Part shown: positions 16,189-24,744 of the stretch, piece by piece | Layout: each line of letters starts with the position of its first letter | Numbering within the stretch: position 1 is the stretch's first letter | From: Mycolicibacterium sphagni | GTDB taxonomy: Bacteria > Actinomycetota > Actinomycetes > Mycobacteriales > Mycobacteriaceae | Direction: 5' to 3' | Assembly: GCF_013337765.1 (NCBI RefSeq) | Contig: NZ_VBSB01000010.1 | Span: 1-64,000, forward strand | Length of the DNA stretch: 64,000 nucleotides | Made by a program: the position numbers and the translations under genes | Notes under the pieces: model-generated | Told to the model about the DNA's origin: nothing | Seen by the model: only the letters and a program-made list of their open reading frames with translations | Databases searched by the model: none

Positions 16189-17949
16189 ATGAGTTACGAC
16201 TTGGTCATCCGCAACGGCACGATCGTCGACGGCCTGGGCGGCGAGCCCTACGCCGGTGACGTGGCGATCTCTGACGGCGTCATCGCCGCGGTGGGCAGGG
16301 TCGACGGAGCGGGAACCCGGGAGATCGACGCCACGGGACTGCTCGTCACGCCGGGATTCGTCGACCTGCACACCCACTATGACGGGCAGGCGATCTGGTC
16401 GGACCGGATGACGCCGTCGTCGGCGCACGGCGTGACGACCGCCGTGATGGGCAACTGCGGCGTCGGGTTCGCGCCGTGCCGTCCCGAGGACCAGGACGTG
16501 CTCGTCGACGTCATGGCCGGGGTCGAGGACATCCCCGGCGTCGTGATGGTCGACGGTCTGCCATGGACCTGGGAGACGTTCCCGGAGTTCCTCGACGCGC
16601 TGGATTCGCGACAGCGGGACATCGACGTCGCCGCATTCCTGCCGCACTCCCCGCTGCGCGTGTACGTCATGGGGCAGCGCGGCGTCGACCGTGAGCTGCC
16701 CACCCCCGAGGACCTGGCGATGATGCGCAAGCTCGCCGCCGAAGCGATTCATGCGGGCGCGCTGGGCTTCGCCTCGTCGCGTCTCACCCTGCACAAAACT
16801 GCTGGAGGACAACCGATTCCGAGTTACGAGGCACAGTACGAGGAGATCGAGGCGATCGCGCGCGGCGTCGACGACGCAGGCGGCGGACTGCTGCAATTCG
16901 TGCCGGATCTGATGGCCGGCGATTACGAGGGTGCGCTGAGCGCCGTGTTCGACGTCGCTTCGGAAGTCGGACTGCCGGTGACGTTCACGCTCGCGATCGG
17001 CAACGCCGGTCCGCCGATCCACCTCGACGCACTGCGCATGGTCGAGAAGGCCAACGCCAATGGCGGCGATGTCACGGGACAGATCTTCCCGCGGCCGATC
17101 GGGCTGGTGCTCGGCCTGGACTTGTCCGGCAACCCGTTCGTCATGTACCCGACGTACCGGGAGATCGCCGATCTGCCGCTGGCCGAGCGGGTCGCCGAGA
17201 TGCGCAAACCCGAAGTGCGCGCACGTATTCTGAATGACAAGCCCGCCAGCGACGGGCATCCGCTGATGTTCGCCGCGCAGGCATGGGACTACATGTACCC
17301 GCTCGGTGATCCGCCGAACTACGAACCGCCTGCCGAGGAGTCGATCGGCGCACGGGCCCGCGCCCGCGGCGTCACCCCGCTCGAGGAGGCGTACGACCGG
17401 CTGCTCGACGACGACGGCCACGCCATGCTGCTGGTCACGCTGGCCAATTTCCGCGACAACTCGCTGGACACGGTGGCGGAGCTGATCCAGCGCGACGATG
17501 TTGTCCTCGGCCTCGGCGACGGCGGCGCGCATTACGGAATGATCTGCGACGCAAGCTTTCCCACCTACATGCTGACGCACTGGGTGCGGGATCGGCAGTC
17601 GGGCCGGCTGTCGGTGGAGCGGGTTATCCAGGAGCTGACGTCGGTGCCCGCCCGCATTGCCGGACTGGCCGACCGTGGCCGGCTCGCGGTGGGCTACAAG
17701 GCGGACGTCAACGTGATCGACGCCGATGCGCTGCGGTTGCACCAGCCGACCGTCAAGTCGGATCTGCCCGCAGGCGGACGCCGACTCGACCAGAGCGCCG
17801 ACGGCTACGTGGCGACGATCGTCGCCGGTGAGGTGATCGCCGAGAACGGCGTGCCCACCGCGGCCCGGCCGGGCAAGCTGGTCCGCGGCCGTCAACCGGC
17901 GCCTGTCCATCCGGAGGGCAGGAGCGCAGCAACCCGGGATTCGATGTGA
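16189..17949 (+). CDS. N-acyl-D-amino-acid deacylase family amidohydrolase
   Basis: 586 residues of the amidohydrolase/D-aminoacylase family. Seen motifs: start DLVIRNGTIVDGLGGEPYAG; metal ligands in VDLHTHYDGQ; GVTTAVMGNCGVGFAP; the late Asp region GLGDGGAHYGMICDASFPT; and the C-terminal TSVPARIAGLADRG, where the composite beta-sandwich domain returns. Members hydrolyse N-acyl-D-amino acids or related cyclic amides using zinc. The ATG at 16189 is used; a GTG two codons upstream is less likely. The stop overlaps the next gene by 4 bp (ATGTGA), giving translational coupling with a carboxymuconolactone-decarboxylase-like protein. Exact substrate unknown. Confidence 0.88.
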   Translation: MSYDLVIRNGTIVDGLGGEPYAGDVAISDGVIAAVGRVDGAGTREIDATGLLVTPGFVDLHTHYDGQAIWSDRMTPSSAHGVTTAVMGNCGVGFAPCRPEDQDVLVDVMAGVEDIPGVVMVDGLPWTWETFPEFLDALDSRQRDIDVAAFLPHSPLRVYVMGQRGVDRELPTPEDLAMMRKLAAEAIHAGALGFASSRLTLHKTAGGQPIPSYEAQYEEIEAIARGVDDAGGGLLQFVPDLMAGDYEGALSAVFDVASEVGLPVTFTLAIGNAGPPIHLDALRMVEKANANGGDVTGQIFPRPIGLVLGLDLSGNPFVMYPTYREIADLPLAERVAEMRKPEVRARILNDKPASDGHPLMFAAQAWDYMYPLGDPPNYEPPAEESIGARARARGVTPLEEAYDRLLDDDGHAMLLVTLANFRDNSLDTVAELIQRDDVVLGLGDGGAHYGMICDASFPTYMLTHWVRDRQSGRLSVERVIQELTSVPARIAGLADRGRLAVGYKADVNVIDADALRLHQPTVKSDLPAGGRRLDQSADGYVATIVAGEVIAENGVPTAARPGKLVRGRQPAPVHPEGRSAATRDSM

Positions 17950-18509
17950 GCCGGGTCGCGCCGCTGGCCCCGCCGTGGAGCCCCGAAGACGCCACCGACA
18001 TCGGCAGCTGGGGTCACCCCGACCGCACCTATGAGCCGCTGCTGCTGGTGCGGTGTCTGCAACGCCATCCCGACATGGCACGCAAGCTGCGCAAGATGGG
18101 CGAATCGCTCTACGTCGACACCCGGCTGCCACCGCGCACTCGCACGATCGCGATCCTGCGGATCTGCGGGCTGGTGCGCTGCGCCTACGAATGGGGCGGG
18201 CAGGCCGCATTCTGGGGACCGATCGCCGGGGTGTCCGGCGATGAGGCTGACGCGCTGGCCGTCGGGGATGCCACCGATCCACGGTGGAGCGCCGACGAGC
18301 GCACGCTCATCGTGGCGATCGACGAATTGGAGCGCACCGGCTCCTGGTCGACCCAAACCTGGGGCGCGCTCGGCGAGAACTTTGACGACGAGCAGCGGAT
18401 GGAACTACTGATCGCCGTCGGCTGGTATCGGACGGTGTGCACGCTGTGCAACGGCCTGGACCTGCCGGTCGAGGGCTGGATGCGGCCGTGGCCGGGCTCA
18501 GCGTTGTGA
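17946..18509 (+). CDS. Carboxymuconolactone-decarboxylase-like protein, altered active site
   Basis: 187 residues of the CMD/AhpD-like fold. The conserved block is CAYEWGGQAAFWGPIAGVSG followed by DERTLIVAIDELERTGSW. In typical family members this block reads YEWxxH; here the His is Gln and no CxxC pair is present, so peroxidase or decarboxylase chemistry is doubtful. GTG 17946 overlaps the amidohydrolase stop, so it is translated with that gene and probably serves the same pathway. Its end overlaps the convergent SDR by 12 bp. Many mycobacterial paralogues of this kind have unknown roles. Confidence 0.8.
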   Translation: MSRVAPLAPPWSPEDATDIGSWGHPDRTYEPLLLVRCLQRHPDMARKLRKMGESLYVDTRLPPRTRTIAILRICGLVRCAYEWGGQAAFWGPIAGVSGDEADALAVGDATDPRWSADERTLIVAIDELERTGSWSTQTWGALGENFDDEQRMELLIAVGWYRTVCTLCNGLDLPVEGWMRPWPGSAL

Positions 18510-19322
18510 CTTGTCCCGCTTGAGGGCCGGGTGCTGACGGGCCAACAGCGGCAGCAGAACCTTGTTCGGCAGCAGCTGAAAGAGTCTGGTGCTGATCACG
18601 TTCTGGATGCCGGCAATCACATCGCCCGCGTCCGAGTCGAGTGCATCGATGCCGATCTTGGCGACCGTGCGTGACGGCATCCACAAGAACTTCGGGAAGG
18701 CGTCGGCGAATTCGCGTTCGTCCATCCCAGCCGCGCTGAGGAATTCGGTGCGGACCGGCCCGGGGTGCAGCACCGCTGCGGTGACGCCGGTGCCGGCGAG
18801 TTCGGCGCGCAGTCCCGCGGTGAACGTGCGGACGAAGGCCTTGGTGGCCGCGTAGCCGGCCTGGCCGGGGAAGGGCTGGAAGGCCGCCGTCGATCCGACG
18901 TTGAGGATCGCCCCGCGACCGCGCGGCACCATCTGCTGGACGGCCCGCGACGTGAGGTCGATGACGGCCTCGACATTGACCCGAACCTGGGCGATCTCGT
19001 CGGCCACCGGTGCTGCGGCCACCGAGCCCACTACGCCGATGCCGGCGTTGTTGACCAGGATGTCGACGGTCAGGCCGCGCCTTTCCACCTCGTCGAACAG
19101 GGCGGCTCGGGCGTCGGGGTCGGCGACGTCGCAGGCGATGACCTCGACCCGGACTTGGGATTCGAGTTCGGCGGCGAGCTCGCGCAGTTTGTCCTCGCGA
19201 CGGGCGACCAGCGTGACGCCGTGGCCGCGCGCCGCGAGTTCACGTGCGAGGTCGGCGCCGATTCCCGAGGAAGCCCCGGTGACAACGGCGGTGGATGTGG
19301 GTGATGGCGTAGGCAGCGACAT
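18498..19322 (-). CDS. Short-chain dehydrogenase/reductase
   Basis: 274 residues, classical SDR: VVTGASSGIGADLARELAAR (cofactor), ILVNNAGIGVVG, Ser in ILNVGSTAAFQPFPG, and YAATKAFVRTF for Tyr/Lys. The Arg in VARREDKLRELA after the second strand suggests NADPH preference. The C-terminal extension (LLPNKVLLPLLARQ) may touch the membrane, as in mycobacterial fatty-acyl-reductase-like SDRs. The ATG 19322 was chosen. It stands alone on the minus strand, divergent from the PPOX-like gene (74 bp between starts). Substrate unknown. Confidence 0.85.
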   Translation of the reverse strand: MSLPTPSPTSTAVVTGASSGIGADLARELAARGHGVTLVARREDKLRELAAELESQVRVEVIACDVADPDARAALFDEVERRGLTVDILVNNAGIGVVGSVAAAPVADEIAQVRVNVEAVIDLTSRAVQQMVPRGRGAILNVGSTAAFQPFPGQAGYAATKAFVRTFTAGLRAELAGTGVTAAVLHPGPVRTEFLSAAGMDEREFADAFPKFLWMPSRTVAKIGIDALDSDAGDVIAGIQNVISTRLFQLLPNKVLLPLLARQHPALKRDKSQR

Positions 19323-19396
19323 GTCGTCGACAACCTATGCGCTCGACGGCGCTATTCCCAAGCTTTCCGCCGACCACGCGCAATAAGATTCAGCCA

Positions 19397-19762
19397 ATGA
19401 GCATCAAGGTCGATCTCGATCAGCTCGCAGGCACGCTGGCCGACTACCCGATCGGCTACTTGATCACCGTGAGCGACGACCACCGTGCGCACACCGTAGC
19501 CGTGGATACCCAGCTCAATGACGGCGTCCTCGATGTGGGCACAGTCGGCAACAGCACGCGCCGCAATATCTGCAGCCACCCCGACGCAACGCTGTTGTGG
19601 CCGCCGGCCGAACCTGGCGGCTACAGCCTGATCGTCGACGGCCGCGGCGAACTCACCGACGACTCGCTGCGGGTGATCCCCCAGCGCGCCGTGCTGCACC
19701 GGCCGGCCGTGACCGGCGTCCCGACAGCGTCCGGCTGCGGCGACGACTGCGTCCCGCTCTAG
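19397..19762 (+). CDS. PPOX-type (pyridoxamine oxidase-like split-barrel) flavin/F420-binding protein
   Basis: 121 residues. The fold of pyridoxamine-5'-phosphate-oxidase-like proteins is suggested by GTLADYPIGYLITVSDDHRA, an HTVAV strand, VGTVGNSTRRNICSHPDATL and GGYSLIVDGRGEL. Length fits the small single-barrel class, which binds FMN, F420 or heme. The C-terminus (ASGCGDDCVPL) contains two cysteines. The ATG at 19397 is favoured. The stop lies only 3 bp before the left repeat of the DUF559 element, which therefore may have inserted just after this gene. Confidence 0.75.
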   Translation: MSIKVDLDQLAGTLADYPIGYLITVSDDHRAHTVAVDTQLNDGVLDVGTVGNSTRRNICSHPDATLLWPPAEPGGYSLIVDGRGELTDDSLRVIPQRAVLHRPAVTGVPTASGCGDDCVPL

Positions 19763-19765
19763 TCG

Positions 19766-19824
19766 CCGACTGTGGGCCTTATGCTCGCAAAATGGCGAAA
19801 AGCCGTGCAGGAGGCCCACACTCG
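19766..19824. repeat. Left 59-bp palindromic repeat of DUF559 element
   Basis: Its own arms TGTGGGCCTTATGC (19771-19784) and GCAGGAGGCCCACA (19807-19820) pair at 12 of 14 positions, so the DNA or RNA could form a hairpin. Its reverse complement matches the right copy at about 42 of 59 positions by hand alignment without gaps, best at the two ends. It starts 3 bp after the PPOX stop and ends 3 bp before the DUF559 stop codon. Confidence 0.7.
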
Positions 19825-19827
19825 ACA

Positions 19828-20661
19828 CTAAACGGGACAACCTGCCGCCCGCAGTTTGGCTGTAATTCGTTCAACGATGACCTTTGGCCGCGACATCATC
19901 TCCGCGCTGACGCGGACGACGACCCAGCCGGCGGCCTCCAATTGCTCAATCCGCTCGATGTCCCAGGTTCGCTGCTTGCGATCCGTCCAATGCTGAACGC
20001 CGTCATATTCGACGGCGACCTTCCACTCCCGCCAGCCCATGTCGACGCGAATGCGGAGGTCACGAAATCCGATCTGCGTTTCCGGCGGCGGCAGCCCGGC
20101 GCCGACGATCAGCAGCCTCAGCCTGGTCTCTTGGGGCGACTCCGCGCCACCGTCAACCAGCTCAAGTACCGAGCGCAGTCGTGCAACTCCGCGCGCACCC
20201 GGGTACCGGTTCGCTAGAGCTTGCACGGCAGCGGGTTTGATACCGGTGGCGTTGAGCAGCGCATCCAAGATTGGAATGGCTCGCGCCGGTGGGTTGTAAC
20301 GACCGATGTCGAAGGCGGTTCGAGCCGCGGTCGTCACGGTCATACTCCCGGCCAAGCAGGTCTCGTCGGGTGCGAGGTCCCACGAATGGACGACTATTCC
20401 GGGCGGTGTGTGCCGGTCGGCGCGAAGTATCTCCGCCGGAGCCGACGCATCGAGCCACTTGGTGCCGAACGCCGCGGCGGCCGACACTCCGCACAACGTC
20501 GCGCCGGTCGCCAGCCACGCCGCCCTCGCGCGCAGGAGCGCAGTCAATTCGACGTCGCGGGGCAGGTAAACGTCTTTGTAGATCGCTCTGTGGTGCCGGG
20601 CAAGTGCTCTCCGGCTGATGTCGCCGCGCCGCACAGCCGCACTTCCGACGAATGGTTCCAC
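19828..20661 (-). CDS. DUF559 (Vsr-like endonuclease domain) protein with AbiEi-like N-terminus
   Basis: 277 residues. The N-terminal part (SAAVRRGDISRRALARHHRA, then YLPRDVELTALLRARAAWLA) resembles the winged-helix and following domain of AbiEi-type antitoxin-like proteins. The C-terminal 100 residues are DUF559, a very-short-patch-repair-like nuclease fold: RIRVDMGWREWKVAVEYDG (Asp, Glu, Tyr-Asp of the active site) and VQHWTDRKQRTWDIERIEQL. Start GTG 20661; the open frame further upstream runs into the right repeat. Both flanks are 59-bp palindromic repeats. Function unknown: mobile-element nuclease, defence-related or repeat-maintenance are candidates. No toxin partner is adjacent. Confidence 0.8.
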   Translation of the reverse strand: MEPFVGSAAVRRGDISRRALARHHRAIYKDVYLPRDVELTALLRARAAWLATGATLCGVSAAAAFGTKWLDASAPAEILRADRHTPPGIVVHSWDLAPDETCLAGSMTVTTAARTAFDIGRYNPPARAIPILDALLNATGIKPAAVQALANRYPGARGVARLRSVLELVDGGAESPQETRLRLLIVGAGLPPPETQIGFRDLRIRVDMGWREWKVAVEYDGVQHWTDRKQRTWDIERIEQLEAAGWVVVRVSAEMMSRPKVIVERITAKLRAAGCPV

Positions 20662-20686
20662 GCCGCCACAATGAGCGCGCACACCG

Positions 20687-20745
20687 CGACTGTGGGTGTC
20701 GTGCACGAGTTTTCGGCGAAACCTGTGCATGAGGCCCACAGTGGG
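20687..20745. repeat. Right 59-bp palindromic repeat of DUF559 element
   Basis: Arms ACTGTGGGTGTCGTGCAC (from 20689) and GTGCATGAGGCCCACAGT (to 20742) are imperfectly complementary. It is the inverted counterpart of the left repeat and begins 25 bp upstream of the DUF559 start codon, so it may also carry or control that gene's promoter. Confidence 0.7.
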
Positions 20746-20751
20746 GATAAC

Positions 20752-20790
20752 GAAAAAGCCCGGCCCCCCGCAAGGGGGACCGGGCGTTTT
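20752..20790 (-). terminator. Intrinsic terminator of groEL2
   Basis: On the minus strand the sequence just after the groEL2 stop forms a stem of GCCCGG and CCCCC against GGGGGG and CCGGGC (20758-20785) with a four-base loop, followed by TTTTT (20757-20753). A single bulge lies in the stem. It is the clearest intrinsic terminator in the window and ends the groEL2 transcript before the DUF559 element. Confidence 0.85.
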
Positions 20791-20800
20791 CGTTGACTTG

Positions 20801-22557
<1,757 letters not shown>

Positions 22558-22562
22558 CCACA

Positions 22563-22591
22563 TTCTTAGCACTCGACCTAGGCGAGTGCAA
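22563..22591 (-). promoter_or_regulatory. groEL2 promoter overlapping CIRCE 2
   Basis: On the minus strand TTGCAC (22591-22586), 17-bp spacer, TAAGAA (22568-22563). Both boxes lie within or at the edge of CIRCE 2. A second, weaker pair TTGGCA/TAGGTC with 18-bp spacing overlaps CIRCE 1. The first start would give a leader of about 130 nt. Confidence 0.65.
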
Positions 22592-22592
22592 G
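22566..22592. promoter_or_regulatory. CIRCE operator 2 (HrcA site) of groEL2
   Basis: TTAGCACTC, nine bases, GAGTGCAAG: perfect left half, right half with two changes. The change to CAAG creates the TTGCAC -35 box of the minus-strand promoter, so HrcA binding would cover the promoter. The two CIRCE sites are 35 bp apart, centre to centre. Confidence 0.92.
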
Positions 22593-22608
22593 AAGATGAA
22601 TCAGCCGT

Positions 22609-23166
22609 TCACCCGGCGCGTAACCCGGCCACGATGACGTTCGTGATCCGGTCGGCGACGTCATCGCCGTATTCCTGGCCGCTCTTGCAGACAACCATCA
22701 GCGCCTTGAGTTCGGCGAGGCCGACGTCGGCCCGTGCGGCACCGGCCCGCTGCGCCGACTCCAGCATCTCGCCCAGCACCCCGAGGAATTCCGCCTCGGC
22801 GCCCGGTGCCGCTGAATCGAGGTCGATGCCGTAGCTGGCCAGCGCCTCGACCATCCCGTGGTCGGCCGCACTCGCGCGCACCATCTCGCGGAGGAATTCG
22901 AACAATGCGGTGGACGGATCGGCGGCCAGCAGTTCCCGTCCCCTCGCGACCACAAGGCGCACCCGCTCGCCGATGACGGCCTCGAACAGCGCTTCCTTGG
23001 TCGGGAAATGACGGTAGACGGTGCCCGCGCCGACGCCGGCCCGCCGGGCGATCTCGTCGATCGGCACCGCCAGCCCCTGCTCGGCGAACACGTCGTAGGC
23101 GACTTGCAGCACCCGAGCACGGTTGCGCGCGGCATCGGCCCGCAGCGGCTTGCAGCTCAGACCCAC
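22609..23166 (-). CDS. TetR-family transcriptional regulator
   Basis: About 185 residues. The HTH reads IDEIARRAGVGAGTVYRHF at about residues 38-56, followed by PTKEALFEAVIGERVRLVVA; the C-terminal ligand domain includes GMVEALASYGIDLDS. GTG 23166 (VGLSCKPLRADAARNRARVL) is the likelier start; GTG 23202 would add 12 residues and run through the shared operator region. It is divergent from an SDR (23268) with repeated candidate operators between them, so it probably represses that SDR gene. It lies upstream of groEL2 in the same direction but is separated by the CIRCE region. Ligand unknown. Confidence 0.88.
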   Translation of the reverse strand: MGLSCKPLRADAARNRARVLQVAYDVFAEQGLAVPIDEIARRAGVGAGTVYRHFPTKEALFEAVIGERVRLVVARGRELLAADPSTALFEFLREMVRASAADHGMVEALASYGIDLDSAAPGAEAEFLGVLGEMLESAQRAGAARADVGLAELKALMVVCKSGQEYGDDVADRITNVIVAGLRAG

Positions 23167-23183
23167 CTCACACCTCTCACGCG

Positions 23184-23240
23184 TTGACAAAGCGGGGCGC
23201 ACGTTCCGTATAGTCGAAGAAACCGGGGCGCGCGCTCCGT
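23184..23240 (+). promoter_or_regulatory. Promoter and paired operator repeats between TetR and SDR
   Basis: Two 17-bp direct repeats, CGGGGCGCACGTTCCGT (23193-23209) and CGGGGCGCGCGCTCCGT (23224-23240), differ at two positions and start 31 bp (about three helical turns) apart. The second is itself palindromic at its core. TTGACA (23184-23189) and TATAGT (23209-23214) form a plus-strand promoter with a long 19-bp spacer filled by the first repeat. Repression of the SDR by the divergent TetR protein is the natural reading. Confidence 0.6.
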
Positions 23241-23267
23241 TTATCCATCGTAAACGAGGAGAACTGT

Positions 23268-24164
23268 ATGGCCCCCTGGACTGCCGTCGACATTCCGGAC
23301 CAGACCGGCCGCACCGCCGTGATCACCGGCGCCAACACCGGACTCGGCTACGAAACGGCCCGCGCGCTTGTCGCCAAGGGCGCCCGCGTCGTCCTCGCCG
23401 TTCGCAACCTCGACAAGGGCAAGGCCGCCGCCGACCTGATCGGCCGGCGCTACCCCGGCGCCGACGTCACCGTGCAGGAACTCGACCTCACCTCGCTGGA
23501 GTCCGTCCGGGCGGCCGCCGACCAACTGCGCGCCGGCCACGACCAGATCGACCTGCTCATCAACAACGCCGGCGTCATGATGACCCCGAAGCAGACCACC
23601 AAGGACGGCTTCGAGCTCCAGTTCGGCACCAACCACCTCGGTCACTTCGCGCTGACCGGGCTGCTGCTCGACCGCCTGCTCGCGGCGCCAGGCTCGCGGG
23701 TCGTGACCGTGAGCAGCAACGGCCACCGATTCGGCGGCATCCGGTTCGACGATCTGCAGTCCGAGCGCAGCTACAGCCGCATTGGCGCATATGGCCAGTC
23801 CAAGTTGGCCAACCTTCTCTTCACCTACGAATTGCAGAGCCGGCTGGCCGCGACGGACACCATCGCGGTCGCGGCCCATCCCGGCGCGTCCAGCTCCGAG
23901 CTCGGGCGCTACGCCCCCGGGGCCGTCCAGCGGATTGCGCCGCTGCTCGAGCAGAGCGCCGAAATGGGAGCGCTCCCCACGCTGCGCGCCGCGGCCGACC
24001 CCACCGTTCGCGGCGGCCAGTACTACGGGCCCAGCGGGTTGCTCCAGTTACGCGGTTATCCGAAACTCGTTTCGTCCAACGCCAAGTCCCACGACGTCGC
24101 CGTGCAGAAACGACTGTGGGCGGTGTCCGAAGCGCTGACGGGTGTGGTGTTTCCGCTCGGCTGA
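23268..24164 (+). CDS. SDR oxidoreductase, retinol-dehydrogenase/WWOX-like
   Basis: 298 residues. Motifs: AVITGANTGLGYETARAL (cofactor), LLINNAGVMMTPKQTTKDGF, the Ser in VVTVSSNGHRFGG, and YGQSKLANLLFTYEL (Tyr/Lys). The Arg in AVRNLDKGK suggests NADP. RBS GAGGAG sits 7 bases before ATG 23268. It is controlled by the divergent TetR and its repeated operators. It is a close paralogue of the SDR at 40930-41850 along the whole length, with near-identical DNA blocks; the accessory region lies between the two copies. Substrate unknown; both may reduce lipid aldehydes or ketones. Confidence 0.87.
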   Translation: MAPWTAVDIPDQTGRTAVITGANTGLGYETARALVAKGARVVLAVRNLDKGKAAADLIGRRYPGADVTVQELDLTSLESVRAAADQLRAGHDQIDLLINNAGVMMTPKQTTKDGFELQFGTNHLGHFALTGLLLDRLLAAPGSRVVTVSSNGHRFGGIRFDDLQSERSYSRIGAYGQSKLANLLFTYELQSRLAATDTIAVAAHPGASSSELGRYAPGAVQRIAPLLEQSAEMGALPTLRAAADPTVRGGQYYGPSGLLQLRGYPKLVSSNAKSHDVAVQKRLWAVSEALTGVVFPLG

Positions 24165-24181
24165 CGGGCAGACTGGGGGCG

Positions 24182-24700
24182 ATGTCACTTCATGTGCCGC
24201 CCTATCCCCCGTCGCGCTACGACGGCGACGGCGAAGTCAGCGCCACCCTGCGCAAGGCTGACACTCCGGCCGACTTCGAGTCGTGGCGGGTCAAGTACAC
24301 CTACCTGGCCACCGAACAATCCACCGGCGGGGACTTCGGCCTGTACCGCGTCGACCTCGGTCCGCAGGCCGGTGGGCCTGGACCACATTTCCACAAGGCC
24401 ATGTCGGAATCGTTCTTCGTCCTCTCGGGTCAGGTTCGCCTCTACGATGGCCAGGACTGGACCGTCGGCGAGCAAGGCGACTACCTCTACGTCCCACCGG
24501 GGGGCCTGCACGGCTTCGGCAATGTGTCCGACGAGCCGGCGTCGCTACTGATGCTGTTCACTCCTGGGGCCCCGCGGGAGTTCTATTTCGAGGGCCTGCC
24601 ACGGCTGCACGAGCTGTCCGACGACGAGCGCCGGGAGTTCTTCGACCGCAATGACAATTTCTTCCCCGAACCGCCCGACATCAAAGATGCGTATCCGTAA
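24182..24700 (+). CDS. Cupin-domain protein
   Basis: 172 residues, a single beta-barrel cupin. Motif 1 is GPHFHKAMSESFFVLSGQV (two His and the Glu) and motif 2 is GDYLYVPPGGLHGFGNVS (Pro-Gly and His), together a likely metal site. The C-terminus is charged (DDERREFFDRNDNFFPEPPD). It begins 17 bp after the SDR and may be cotranscribed with it. Such proteins include quercetinase-like dioxygenases and binding proteins; the role here is unknown. ATG 24182 was chosen, giving MSLHVPPYPPSRYDG. Confidence 0.85.
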   Translation: MSLHVPPYPPSRYDGDGEVSATLRKADTPADFESWRVKYTYLATEQSTGGDFGLYRVDLGPQAGGPGPHFHKAMSESFFVLSGQVRLYDGQDWTVGEQGDYLYVPPGGLHGFGNVSDEPASLLMLFTPGAPREFYFEGLPRLHELSDDERREFFDRNDNFFPEPPDIKDAYP

Positions 24701-24744
24701 TCCGTTGCGCTAAGGTTCTTCTCGACCGGAGAGGAGTCCCAGGG

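Larger units (their letters stand above)
19766..20745. mobile_element. Candidate small element: DUF559 gene bracketed by inverted 59-bp palindromic repeats
   Basis: Two 59-bp repeats (19766-19824 and 20687-20745) face each other in inverted orientation, and the space between them is filled almost exactly by one gene with a Vsr-like DUF559 nuclease domain. The element begins 3 bp after the PPOX-like gene and ends 6 bp before the groEL2 terminator, so it breaks neither neighbour. No transposase motif or target-site duplication was recognised. The layout resembles repeat-associated nuclease genes; mobility is inferred. Confidence 0.45.

Noticed and set aside
16150..18282. 710-codon antisense frame over the amidohydrolase
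   Set aside because: Same reason: high-GC shadow with His/Arg/Asp-rich composition and no family resemblance.
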